Positions 25,528 to 34,826 of a stretch of DNA of 62,380 nucleotides are shown one piece after another. The position numbers and the translations under genes were made by a program. This stretch comes from Halieaceae bacterium (GTDB lineage Bacteria; Pseudomonadota; Gammaproteobacteria; Pseudomonadales; Halieaceae), in NCBI GenBank assembly GCA_028280635.1, contig JANQLM010000041.1, positions 1 through 62,380 on the forward strand, written 5' to 3'. Each line of letters begins with the position of its first letter. Position 1 is the first letter of the stretch. The notes beneath the pieces are model-generated. The model was not told where the DNA came from, ran no database searches, and saw only the letters and a list, made by a program, of their open reading frames with translations.

Positions 25528-26790
25528 CTACTCGATCTGCAGACCGGCCTCTTCCAACTCGCGGGCGGTGTCCTCGGCAGGCGCGGCAACCACCGGCGGA
25601 TCATCAGACAGCAGCATCTCACCGCCCAGCACCAGGCCCGGCACCACAAAAAACACCAGGAACACATAGCCGAAGGCCCAGGCCCGATTCTGCTCGGTGC
25701 GGTTGCCCAGCCATTCGGCGGAGCGCACCGGGCGATCTTTCAGCCAGGGTGTCACCAGGAACACGGTCACCCCGAACACGTTGTACATCAGGTGCACCAG
25801 GGCGATCTGCAGCGCGAACTCCTGGTTGGCGCCGCTGACTGAGGTCGCCGCCAGCAGGGCAGTGATGCAGGTGCCGATATTGGCGCCCATGGTGAAGGGG
25901 AACACCTGCCTGGTAGACAGAATGCCAGCCCCCGCCAGCGGCACCACCAGTGAGGTTGTCGTGGATGAGGACTGCACCAATACCGTGATGGCCGTGCCCG
26001 AGGCGACACCGGCCATGGGATGGCGACCAATGGCCAGTTGCACGATGCCCCTGGCCTGGGCCGTCATTGTGCGACGCAGGAGTCGGCCCAGGTACAACAC
26101 CGACGCGATCACCATACCAATGCCCGCCACGATGGCGAGGTAACCCCCCAGCAGCGGCAGGAACTGGAACAGCTCCACCACGAAACCACTTACCGGCTTG
26201 GTAATGGCACCCAGCACATTGAGTTCCTTCACGGAGGCGCCGCTGCCCCCCACAAACCAGTGGGACATATGCCCGGCCAGCCGCTCCAGCGGATGAAAGT
26301 AGGCCTCGATAGGCAGGAAGATAACGATGCTGTAGAGATTAAAGAAATCGTGGACAGTAGCGGCCTGGAAAGAGCGATTAAACGTGTCGCGCTCACGCAG
26401 TGCCCCCAGGCTGACGATTGTGTTGGTAATGGTGGTGCCCATATTGGAGCCCATGATCATGGGCACGGCAATGGAAACCGGCACCCCGCCGGCCACCAGG
26501 CCGACGATCACCGAGGTCACAGTGCTGGAGGACTGCACCAGCGCGGTGGCGAGAATGCCGAGGATGACGCCAACCAGCGGGTTGCGGGCGAACGCGAAGA
26601 TCTTTGCCGCACCCTCGTCACCGCCGGAGACCCAGCGGAAACCTTCCCCGATCACTCCGACACCGATCAGCAGCAGATACACCAGCGCCACCACCGCCAA
26701 CCAGGTCAGCAGACCGGGTTTGGTCTGGGGGGCTGCGGGTTGCTCTGTATCGGCCGGAGCGCGGACGGCGTCGGTAACGGTGTCAGGCAT
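25528..26790 (-). CDS. Na+/phosphate cotransporter family protein (NptA/SLC34-like)
   Basis: A 420-residue membrane protein with the inverted repeat of the Na/Pi-II cotransporter family: two QSSS motifs (LVQSSSTVTS and LVQSSSTTTS), each followed by a GSNMGTT or GANIGTC motif. A polar N-terminal tail precedes the first helix. There is no PhoU domain, so it is the SLC34/NptA form, not the longer YjbB form. Predicted to import phosphate with sodium, fitting a marine lifestyle. It lies 53 bases upstream of the RND outer-membrane gene's 3' end, on the same strand. Confidence 0.88.
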   Translation of the reverse strand: MPDTVTDAVRAPADTEQPAAPQTKPGLLTWLAVVALVYLLLIGVGVIGEGFRWVSGGDEGAAKIFAFARNPLVGVILGILATALVQSSSTVTSVIVGLVAGGVPVSIAVPMIMGSNMGTTITNTIVSLGALRERDTFNRSFQAATVHDFFNLYSIVIFLPIEAYFHPLERLAGHMSHWFVGGSGASVKELNVLGAITKPVSGFVVELFQFLPLLGGYLAIVAGIGMVIASVLYLGRLLRRTMTAQARGIVQLAIGRHPMAGVASGTAITVLVQSSSTTTSLVVPLAGAGILSTRQVFPFTMGANIGTCITALLAATSVSGANQEFALQIALVHLMYNVFGVTVFLVTPWLKDRPVRSAEWLGNRTEQNRAWAFGYVFLVFFVVPGLVLGGEMLLSDDPPVVAAPAEDTARELEEAGLQIE

Positions 26791-26843
26791 GGCGTTGTTC
26801 CTGTTCGCTGGCCGACATCATTAGCGAAAACCGGTGACGAACT

Positions 26844-28259
26844 CTACCGCTGGGAGGATTCGGCGATGGTTTCCAGCGCGCCGGGATCCCAGCCGCCGCC
26901 GAGGGCCTTGTAAAGGTCGACCAGGGCGTCGAGCTGCAGGCGCCGGGCCTCGGTGAGGCCGGTCTGGGCATCCAGCAGGCGGCGCTGGGCATCCAGCACG
27001 TCGAGATAGGACAGCACGCCGTTGCGATAGCGCTTGCGGGCCAGGCTCAGGTACTCGGCGGAAGCTCTCTCCAGGTCCTGCTGGGCCTGGAGGGTTTCGC
27101 CGGCCTTGTAGAACTGGTTGAGGGAATCCGACACCTCCCGCAGGGCCTCCAGCACCACCTGCTCGTAAGCCAGCCGCGACTGGTTGAAACGGCTCTCAGC
27201 CGCTGTCAGCGCCGCGCGCCGGGCGCCGGCATTGAACAGGGGCATGGCGATATCGAGGTCCACGATCCAGAACTCACCGTCGCTGTCCATCAGGTCGCCG
27301 AAGTCGGCACTCTCGTAGCCGCCGGCACCGGTCAGTTGGATGCTGGGCAGCAGCCCGGCCGCAGCCACACCCACCGCCTCGCTGGCAGCACGCAGTTCCT
27401 GCTCGGCCTGCAGTACGTCGGGGCGCCGGCGCAGCAGTTCCGAGGGCAGCCCGGCTGCGACACTGGCAGGCACATACTGGTCGCGCAGGCGACGGGTTAC
27501 CGTCTTGTGATTGGGGGGCTCCCCCAGCAGCAGCGCCAGGCGGTTCTCGGCATTGAGCATGGCCTGCTCTACCGGGGGTATATCCGCCCGTGACTGGGCC
27601 AGCTCCACCTCAGACTGGATGACTTCCAGCTTGGAGGTGAGGCCACCCTTGTGGCGCTTCTCGGCAATCTCCAGCGCCCGCTCCCGGGAGCGCAGGGTGT
27701 CGATATTGATTTCCAGCAGGGCTTCGGACGCCTGCAGATCAAAGTAGGCCAGGGACACCTCGGCGATCAGGCTCAAACGCACCGCCTGGGCGCCGTACTC
27801 CGCTGCCAGGTAGCGAGCAAACCCGGCCCGACTGGCACGCCGGTTGCGGCCCCAAAGGTCGAGCTCCCAGGCCAGGTTGGGGCCGAAGAAGAACTCGTCC
27901 ACCTGCTCGGGATCGTCATTGGTCAACGCCGACTCATCTTCGCGCTCACCGGTAAGCTCGATATCGATGGTGGGAAACAGCGCCGAGCGGGCGATGACGC
28001 TGCCGGCGCGGGCTTCTTCGATGCGGGCGATGGCGCGCAGCAGGTCGCGATTGTTGAGCAGGGCCCTGTCGATCAGGGCACGCAGCTCCTCGTCCTGGAA
28101 AATCTCAGCCCACTCCTGGTCGTAGAGGGGCTCACCTTCCAGCTGGTCGTAATCGAGATCCGCGTGCCAGCGTTCCGGTGCTTCCAGCTCGGGGCGCTGG
28201 TAGTCGGGACCGACCATACAGCCACTGAGCAACAGGACCAGCAGCGCCGCGCGGATCAT
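26844..28259 (-). CDS. RND efflux outer-membrane lipoprotein, NodT/OprM family
   Basis: A 471-residue lipoprotein (LLLSGCMVGPDYQRPELE, the typical NodT N-terminus) with two outer-membrane efflux domains and long helical repeats (LGEPPNHKTVTRRLRDQYVPASVAAGLPSELLRRRPDVLQAE). It forms the TolC-like exit duct of a tripartite pump. Its start overlaps the stop of the RND permease gene (ATGA), so it is the third gene of the operon. Confidence 0.93.
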   Translation of the reverse strand: MIRAALLVLLLSGCMVGPDYQRPELEAPERWHADLDYDQLEGEPLYDQEWAEIFQDEELRALIDRALLNNRDLLRAIARIEEARAGSVIARSALFPTIDIELTGEREDESALTNDDPEQVDEFFFGPNLAWELDLWGRNRRASRAGFARYLAAEYGAQAVRLSLIAEVSLAYFDLQASEALLEINIDTLRSRERALEIAEKRHKGGLTSKLEVIQSEVELAQSRADIPPVEQAMLNAENRLALLLGEPPNHKTVTRRLRDQYVPASVAAGLPSELLRRRPDVLQAEQELRAASEAVGVAAAGLLPSIQLTGAGGYESADFGDLMDSDGEFWIVDLDIAMPLFNAGARRAALTAAESRFNQSRLAYEQVVLEALREVSDSLNQFYKAGETLQAQQDLERASAEYLSLARKRYRNGVLSYLDVLDAQRRLLDAQTGLTEARRLQLDALVDLYKALGGGWDPGALETIAESSQR

Positions 28260-31200
28260 GCGGGACTCTCGCTGGTGAAGCCGTTGTCGGCCGCAGTGCC
28301 CGCATTCGCAGGTTCTCCCTCCGCCGCCCTGGCCAGGCGTTTGTCGAAACGACCCAGCAGCACAAAGAACAGAGGCACGATCAGGATACCCAGGGAGGTC
28401 GCCACCACCATGCCGCCGAGCACCGCGGTGGAAATCGACTGGCGGGCGATAGCGCCGGGGCCGCTGGACAGCACCAGCGGCATCACGCCAAAGATAAACG
28501 ACACAGCGGTCATCATGATCGGCCGGAAGCGCAGGCGGGCCGCCGCCAGGGCCGCGTCACTGAAGCTCCTGCCCTCTTCCACCAGCTGCTTGGCGAACTC
28601 GACAATAAGGATGGAATTCTTGGCGGCCATGCCGACCAGAGCCACCAGCGCCACCTGGAAAAACAGGTTGTTTTCCAGGCCACGCAACCAGGCAGCCAGC
28701 AGGGCGCCGAAGATCGCCGACGGCGCAATCAGCAGCACCGCCAGCGGCACCGTCCAACTCTCGTAAAGCGCGCACAGGAACAGGTAGACGAACACTACCG
28801 CCAGCGCCATGGCCACGACCGCCTGCCCGCCGGATTTAATCTCGTAGGCGGTAAGCCCGGCCCACTCGTAGCCAATCCCGGGAGGGAGGCTTTCGCCCAA
28901 CACCTCACGCATGGCGCCCACCGCATCGCCGGTGGAGTACCCCTGGGCGGGGTCACCGGACACGGCGGCGGCGGTGAACAGGTTGAAGTGATCGATGGCG
29001 GCGGGGCCGGTGGAGTAGTCGAGGCGAGCCAGTACCGTCAGCGGCACCATGGCCCCGGTATTCGAGCGTACGTAGAAGTACTGCAGCGCATCCGGGCGCT
29101 CGCGGAACTCATCCTCCGCCTGCATGCGCACCCGGTACACCCGGCCGTAGAGGTTGAAGTCATTGACAATCACCGAGCCGGTCAGCGCCTGCATGGTGCG
29201 GTAGATACCCGCCAGCGGCACGCCCAACGCCTTGGCCTCGGCGCGGTCCACATCCAGGAACAGCTCCGGGGTCTCCGGCCGCACCGGGCTCGCGACACCG
29301 GTGAGCACCCGGTGCTGGTTGGCCCTTTGCACCACGTTTTCGGTGGCTTCCAGCAGGCCTTCCCAGTTGGAACCAGTGAGATCCTGCAGCACCAGGTCAA
29401 CACCGCTGCCCAGGCCCAGGCCGGGAATTGCCGGCGGCTGCGACACCTGCACGATAATCTCCGGATAGCTCTCCAGCTCGGCACGGACTTCTTCGATGAC
29501 TTTCTCCACCGTGTAACCATCGTCGCTGCGCTCGGCCCAGGACTTGAGGATGACCTCGAGCTGGCCATTGGCCTCGTTGCCCCCGGAGCGTCGGTTCTCC
29601 CCCGCAAGGGAGAACACATGCTTGACCGCGGGGTGGGACATCACAAAGGCTTCCGCCCGCTGCAGCACCGGCTTGGTGCGGTTGACGCTGGAGCCCTGGT
29701 GCAGCTCCATGTCCACGTAGAACAGGCCCTTGTCTTCTACCGGCATGAAGCTGGAGGGCACCTGCCCCAGCAGCAGCCAGGCCACGCCGCCCATCAACAG
29801 GAAACCCAGCAGCGTGCGGCGCACGTAACCGAGGGTCATGCTGACGCCATCACCAAACCGCTCGGCGCCGCGCGCAAGCCAGTCGTCGATCTGGCGAAAC
29901 AGGGCGTTCTTGGTCGGGCCCCCGGGCTTCATGAGAATGGCGCAGAGCGCCGGGCTGAGGGTGAGCGCGACCACCGTGGACAGCAGCACCGCCACGGTGA
30001 TGGTGACGGCGAACTCGCGATAGAGAATGCCGGTGATACCGGGCAGCAGGGCCACCGGGATAAACACCGCCGCCAGCACCAGGGAGGTGGCGATCAATGC
30101 CCCGGTCAGTTCACTCATGGCGCGTATGGTGGCGTCGCGGGCCGACAGGCCCTCTTCATTCATCAGCCTTTCGACGTTCTCCACCACCACGATGGCATCG
30201 TCCACCACGATGCCGATCACCAGCACCAGGGCCAGCAGGTTGACCGTGTTGAGGCTGAACCCCAGTAGCAACATGGCAATAAAGGTACCGATCACCGAGA
30301 CCGGCACCGCCAGGCTGGGAATGAGGGTGGTGCGCCAGTCCTGCAGAAACAGGTAGACCACCAGGATTACCAGCAGCAGGGCTTCCACCAGGGTAATGAT
30401 CACTTCGTTGATGGATTGCTGGATGAAGTCAGCGCTGTCGTAAACTACCAGCCATTCCAGGCCCTCGGGGAAACGCTCCTCGAGTGCCGCCATGCGCTCG
30501 CGCACGCGCCTGGACACTTCCAGGGCATTCGCCCCCGGCAGCAGGTAGATACCCAGTACCGCGGCGGGGCCGCCGTCCAGCCGCGAATCCAGGGTATAGG
30601 CCTTGGCGCCCAGCTCCACCCGTGCCACGTCGCGCACCCGCACCATGGAACCGTCGGGGTCGGCGCGCACGATGATCTCTCCGAACTCCTCCGCCGTTTC
30701 CAGCCGCCCCTCGGCGGACACCGGGTAGGTGAGCTTGACGTCGCCGCTCGTCGGCTGGCCGCCGATGACGCCGGCCGCCGTGGCCACGTTCTGCTCGCGC
30801 ACGGCATTCATCACATCGGAGGTGGTCAGCCCGTAGGCGGTGAGGCGATCAGGTTTCAGCCAGATGCGCATGGAATAGCGCCGGGCACCGTTGTTGCGGG
30901 TGCGCCCGACTCCGGGCACCCGCTTCATCTCGTCATTGATATTGATGCTCATATAGTTCGACAGGTAGATCTCGTCGAACTTGGGATCATCGGAGCGGAT
31001 GGCGATTTTCATCAGCTCCACGTTGGCGAGCTTCTCGACCGATACCCCTTCCTGCATCACATCCACCGGCAGGTCCGCCTCGGCCAGCTTCACCTGGTTC
31101 TGCACATCGACAGCCGCGAGGTCCACATTGGTGCCCACCTGGAAGGTCACCGTGACCAGCGCGCCGCCGTTGTTTTTTGATGTCGACGTGATGAAGTCCA

Positions 31201-31426
31201 TGTTGGGCACCCCATTGAGCTGCTTCTCAATAGGGGCGGACACGGACTCGGCGACGCTGCGGGCGGTGGCGCCGGGAAAGGTGGCGCTGACGCTCACTGC
31301 GGGCGGCGTGATATCCGGATACTGGTCGATGGGCAGCGACAGCACCGAGAGGGTACCCACCAGCACGATAACGATGGAAATCACCATCGCGAAAATCGGC
31401 CGGTCGATACAGAAGCGGGAGATCAC
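28256..31426 (-). CDS. RND efflux permease, HAE1 (AcrB/MexB) family
   Basis: A 1056-residue inner-membrane pump with 12 helices and two large periplasmic loops. It begins MISRFCIDRPIFAMVISI and has the proton-relay pair in GIVVDDAIVVVENVE (helix 4). Length and repeats match AcrB/MexB-type multidrug pumps. Four-base overlaps join it to the adaptor gene upstream and the outer-membrane gene downstream. Substrates cannot be read from sequence; HAE1 pumps usually export hydrophobic drugs, bile-like or antimicrobial compounds. Confidence 0.95.
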   Translation of the reverse strand: MISRFCIDRPIFAMVISIVIVLVGTLSVLSLPIDQYPDITPPAVSVSATFPGATARSVAESVSAPIEKQLNGVPNMDFITSTSKNNGGALVTVTFQVGTNVDLAAVDVQNQVKLAEADLPVDVMQEGVSVEKLANVELMKIAIRSDDPKFDEIYLSNYMSININDEMKRVPGVGRTRNNGARRYSMRIWLKPDRLTAYGLTTSDVMNAVREQNVATAAGVIGGQPTSGDVKLTYPVSAEGRLETAEEFGEIIVRADPDGSMVRVRDVARVELGAKAYTLDSRLDGGPAAVLGIYLLPGANALEVSRRVRERMAALEERFPEGLEWLVVYDSADFIQQSINEVIITLVEALLLVILVVYLFLQDWRTTLIPSLAVPVSVIGTFIAMLLLGFSLNTVNLLALVLVIGIVVDDAIVVVENVERLMNEEGLSARDATIRAMSELTGALIATSLVLAAVFIPVALLPGITGILYREFAVTITVAVLLSTVVALTLSPALCAILMKPGGPTKNALFRQIDDWLARGAERFGDGVSMTLGYVRRTLLGFLLMGGVAWLLLGQVPSSFMPVEDKGLFYVDMELHQGSSVNRTKPVLQRAEAFVMSHPAVKHVFSLAGENRRSGGNEANGQLEVILKSWAERSDDGYTVEKVIEEVRAELESYPEIIVQVSQPPAIPGLGLGSGVDLVLQDLTGSNWEGLLEATENVVQRANQHRVLTGVASPVRPETPELFLDVDRAEAKALGVPLAGIYRTMQALTGSVIVNDFNLYGRVYRVRMQAEDEFRERPDALQYFYVRSNTGAMVPLTVLARLDYSTGPAAIDHFNLFTAAAVSGDPAQGYSTGDAVGAMREVLGESLPPGIGYEWAGLTAYEIKSGGQAVVAMALAVVFVYLFLCALYESWTVPLAVLLIAPSAIFGALLAAWLRGLENNLFFQVALVALVGMAAKNSILIVEFAKQLVEEGRSFSDAALAAARLRFRPIMMTAVSFIFGVMPLVLSSGPGAIARQSISTAVLGGMVVATSLGILIVPLFFVLLGRFDKRLARAAEGEPANAGTAADNGFTSESPA

Positions 31427-32760
31427 GGTGGCGTGCCCGGTGCCTCTTCAGCGTTGTCGGCTTCACCGGCCGCCTGCTGCACCTCTTCGCGCACTTCGTC
31501 GATCACCGTTTCCAGGTTGACCTGGGCATTCTTCTCGGCCTCAAGTTCCGCCTCGTAGTCCGCCAGGGTCACCGGGTCGGCCAGGGAGCCGTGATACACC
31601 TTGTTGATGCCGTGCACGATGATACGCTCGCCGGCCACCAGGCCGCGCTCGACGATGAGCTTGCCCTCGATGGTGGCGCCGGTGAAGATCAGCCGCTGTT
31701 CCACCCGGTTGTTGGGGAGGATCACTTTCACGTAGACCCCTCCCTGCTCGATGATGATGCTCTCCTCGGGGATCAGCAGGGCGTCCCGGCGCACCTCCAG
31801 CGGCATGCGTACCCGGGTGTACTGGCCCGGCAGTAGCTCCTTGTCGGGGTTGGGTACGATCGCGCGTACCGCAAACGTGCCGGTTTCGGGGTTCACCTGG
31901 GGGTCGGTAAAGCCAACGCGGCCCTGGTAGCGGTACACCGTGTCATCCGGCAGGGTAATAGACACTTCCCCTTCCAGAGCCTTGCCCTCGATTTCCTGGC
32001 GCCGCTGCTCCCAGTAGCTTCGCACCCGGCGGCGGGCGTTGAGGTAATCCAGCGCCGACATGGCGTAGTTCACATAGATGGGGTCGATGCTGCTGACTGT
32101 GGTCAGCGGCTCGCTGGACCCGGCACGTATAAGTGCGCCGACATCGACCACCGAGGCGCCGATGACACCGCCAATGGGCGCCTGAATCTCGGTGTAGTCC
32201 AGCTCCAGCTGGGCCCGCTCCAGTTCGGCGCGCGCTTCCCTGACCGCCGCCTCACCGGTTTCCACGGCGCTGACCGCCTCGTCATAGTCGAGCTGGCTGG
32301 CGGCGTCTTCTTCAAACAGGGGGCCGATGCGGGCGGCGTCGCGGCGGAACTTCTCCAACTGGGCCTGGCGGCTGCTGAGCACCGCCTGCAGGCGGTCGAC
32401 GTTGGCCTGGTAGGGCCGGGGATCGATGCGGTAGAGCGTCGTACCTTCGGCCACGGTACTGCCCTCAACGAAAGCAATCGCCTCCAGGAATCCGTCCACC
32501 CGGGGGTTCACCTCGACCCGCTGGGAGGCCTCGGTGCGACCGACGTAGTTGGCATAGATGGTGACGTCGCGCTGTTCAACATCGACGAACACCACACGCA
32601 CCGCTTCCTCGACCGGTGCGTCTTCGCTGCAGGCGGCAAGCAGTACTGCCAGCAGCGCCAGGAGTAACAGCGCCGCTGGCGGTAAGGATCTGGACAAGCG
32701 AATTCCCCGGTCGTTTGGCTTTTTGTTCTGCGCTACAGGATAGCGAGCACCCCGGAGCAT
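31423..32760 (-). CDS. RND efflux membrane fusion lipoprotein, AcrA/MexA family
   Basis: First gene of the RND operon. It has a lipobox LLAAC, lipoyl-like motif EVNPRVDGFLEAIAFVEGSTV, coiled-coil hairpin, beta-barrel (TEIQAPIGGVIGASVVDVGALI) and membrane-proximal domain. From ATG 32760 it is 445 residues, but the first 21 are charged and unlike a signal peptide. TTG at 32697 starts just before the hydrophobic run, has GGGGAATT upstream and gives 424 residues, so it may be the real start. A Gln/Glu-rich C-terminal tail follows. It has no divergent regulator gene; the SDR gene lies upstream on the same strand. Confidence 0.92.
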   Translation of the reverse strand: MLRGARYPVAQNKKPNDRGIRLSRSLPPAALLLLALLAVLLAACSEDAPVEEAVRVVFVDVEQRDVTIYANYVGRTEASQRVEVNPRVDGFLEAIAFVEGSTVAEGTTLYRIDPRPYQANVDRLQAVLSSRQAQLEKFRRDAARIGPLFEEDAASQLDYDEAVSAVETGEAAVREARAELERAQLELDYTEIQAPIGGVIGASVVDVGALIRAGSSEPLTTVSSIDPIYVNYAMSALDYLNARRRVRSYWEQRRQEIEGKALEGEVSITLPDDTVYRYQGRVGFTDPQVNPETGTFAVRAIVPNPDKELLPGQYTRVRMPLEVRRDALLIPEESIIIEQGGVYVKVILPNNRVEQRLIFTGATIEGKLIVERGLVAGERIIVHGINKVYHGSLADPVTLADYEAELEAEKNAQVNLETVIDEVREEVQQAAGEADNAEEAPGTPP

Positions 32761-32784
32761 GGAAAGCGAGCCGGCGGCCCGGGC

Positions 32785-33507
32785 TCAGAAATTCTCGCGG
32801 TGAGTACGCAGGTCCAACTCGTGGCTCCAGGCATTGCGCGGCTGCTGGTAGAGATACATAAAAGCCTGGGCGATACCGTCCAGGCCGATCAGGCCTTCCT
32901 CGCCGGCATGTTGGTAGAACTCCGGGAAGTTCTTCTCGATCTTCTCGCCGTAGATACCGCCGTCCACCACGACATGCCCGATGTGCACCCCCTGGGGATT
33001 GAACTCCCGCGCCAGGCTCTGGGCGAGGTTGCGCAGCCCGCCCTTGGCCGCGGTGAAGGCGGCGAAGCCGGGTTTACCACGCAGGGAGGCGCTGGCGCCG
33101 GTAAACAGCAGGCAGCCCTCGCCGCGCGGCGCCATGTGGCGCAGGGCCTCGCGGGAGAACAGGAAGCCCCCCAGCAGCCCCACCCGGTAGCACTTCTCGA
33201 AGTGCTCAGTGCTGGTCTCCAGGAAGTTGCTGGGCATATTGTTGCCGGCGTTGTAGATGGCCAGGTCCATCGGGGCGATGGCCTCGGCCGCCTCCAGCAG
33301 GGCGATGACCTGGGCCTCGTCGGTAGTGTCACAGGCCACCGCGCTGGCCGCTCCACCCTCGCCTTCAATGGCGGATACCACGGCGGCGAGCTTGTCGACC
33401 GAGCGGCCGGCCACCACCACATGCAGGCCCTGCGCGGCGGCGGCGCGGCACAACGCTGCGCCCAGGCCCTGCAGGGGGCCCACACCAATAACAACGGCTG
33501 TCTTCAT
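32785..33507 (-). CDS. Short-chain dehydrogenase/reductase family protein lacking the catalytic Tyr
   Basis: A 240-residue Rossmann protein. The cofactor loop is GVGPLQGLG, a variant of GxxxGxG, followed by the NAG-type motif YNAGNN at about residues 86-91 and the catalytic Ser region FTGASASL. In place of the YxxxK motif it has FTAAK (GFAAFTAAKGGLR): the Tyr is Phe while the Lys is kept. Ordinary SDR hydride transfer needs the Tyr, so activity may be altered. Other SDR groups with AAFxAAK are known, so this may be a family trait. Divergent from the iron alcohol dehydrogenase gene. Confidence 0.85.
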   Translation of the reverse strand: MKTAVVIGVGPLQGLGAALCRAAAAQGLHVVVAGRSVDKLAAVVSAIEGEGGAASAVACDTTDEAQVIALLEAAEAIAPMDLAIYNAGNNMPSNFLETSTEHFEKCYRVGLLGGFLFSREALRHMAPRGEGCLLFTGASASLRGKPGFAAFTAAKGGLRNLAQSLAREFNPQGVHIGHVVVDGGIYGEKIEKNFPEFYQHAGEEGLIGLDGIAQAFMYLYQQPRNAWSHELDLRTHRENF

Positions 33508-33617
33508 GCACTGTGCTCCTGAGTGTTCAACATTTACATATTAGATCGGGACTGCGAGACTGCCCGTCCGGTTTTTACGATAAGACTGATAAACGCTGGA
33601 GAAGTAAGGAGGTATTC

Positions 33618-34826
33618 GTGCCCGGATTTATCAAGGAAATGGGCTACAAAGCCATGCTGGCCCTGAAGAAGGGCATTGTCATGGAGCCCAAGCCACGTCC
33701 TGCTGTGTTTGTCGGCAAAGATGCCGCGCTGGATCTCTGCGAGAGTATCTCGCATGTGGGCCTGAAAAAAATCCTGGTGGTCACCGACAAGCCGCTGATG
33801 GAGATCGGCATTCCCCAGCAGGCCATCGCCCGGCTCAGCGCCAAGGGCGTGGCCACCGCCGTGTACGACGGGGTCAAGCCGGACCCTACCGTCAGCGTGG
33901 TGGACGCCGGCATTGAGGTGCTGAAGCGCGAGGCCTGTGACGGTGTGTTGGCGATCGGCGGCGGCAGCTCCATCGATGCCGCCAAGGTGATGGCACTGGC
34001 CGCCGCCAACGAGCTGAAGGCACTGGACTGTGTCGGCCTCAAAAAGGGCAAGTTGCCGTCCCTACCGCTGTTTGCGGTGCCGACCACGGCGGGCACGGGC
34101 TCCGAGGTGACCATCGTGGCGGTCATCTCCGACGACGAGACCCACGAGAAACTCATGGTCGCCGACCCCAAGGTGATTCCATCAGCCGCGGCATTGGACC
34201 CGAACATCATGAAGGGCTTGCCACCGCACATCACCGCGGCTACCGGCATGGATGCGCTCACCCACGCCGTGGAGTCCTATATCAACACCTGGGACACCCC
34301 CGAGTGCCTGCAGTTCGGCCGCTCGGCCACGCGGCTGGTGCTCAACAACCTGGAGCGGGCCTGCGCCAACGGTGATGACATGGCGGCGCGGGAGTCCATG
34401 GCACTGGCGTCCTACTACGCCGGGCTGGCCTTCACCACCTGCCTGGTGGGCTATGTGCACGCGGTCTCCCACCAGCTTGGCGGCCACTACGGTGTGCCCC
34501 ATGGACTGGCCAACGCCATGGTGCTGCCCCACGTGCTGGAACTGATGAAAGACAGCGCCGGTGAGCGACTGGCGGAACTGGCGGTGTACTGCGAGCTGGG
34601 TGACGAAACCGAGCCTCGGGACGAGCTGGTGCGCAAGTTCATCGACCGCATCTGGGCGCTGAATGCGGAGATTGGCATCCCCCGCACCACCGACGTGATC
34701 AAGGACGAACATATCGAAGAGATCGTCAGCGCCGCGCTCAAGGAAGGCGCGGGCTACCCGGTACCGCGCTTCCTGGAGCGCGCCGAATGCACGGCCCTGG
34801 TCCAGGGCCTGAGGACTGCCGCATGA
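33618..34826 (+). CDS. Iron-containing alcohol dehydrogenase
   Basis: A 402-residue group III alcohol dehydrogenase. It has the nucleotide-binding GGGSSIDAAK, a PTTAGTGSEVT motif, and iron ligands in DALTHAVESY and GYVHAVSHQLGGHYGVPHGLANA. GTG at 33618 is preceded by a perfect AAGGAGG with five-base spacing, so it is chosen over the longer open frame. The stop overlaps the ATG of the molybdopterin enzyme (ATGA). Substrate is unknown; neighbours suggest an oxidation pathway for an alcohol or sugar-like compound. Confidence 0.92.
   Translation: MPGFIKEMGYKAMLALKKGIVMEPKPRPAVFVGKDAALDLCESISHVGLKKILVVTDKPLMEIGIPQQAIARLSAKGVATAVYDGVKPDPTVSVVDAGIEVLKREACDGVLAIGGGSSIDAAKVMALAAANELKALDCVGLKKGKLPSLPLFAVPTTAGTGSEVTIVAVISDDETHEKLMVADPKVIPSAAALDPNIMKGLPPHITAATGMDALTHAVESYINTWDTPECLQFGRSATRLVLNNLERACANGDDMAARESMALASYYAGLAFTTCLVGYVHAVSHQLGGHYGVPHGLANAMVLPHVLELMKDSAGERLAELAVYCELGDETEPRDELVRKFIDRIWALNAEIGIPRTTDVIKDEHIEEIVSAALKEGAGYPVPRFLERAECTALVQGLRTAA

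Noticed and set aside
28988-30268. A 426-codon open frame antisense to the RND permease.
   Set aside because: It is a codon-position shadow with no recognisable protein features; the sense gene is certain.
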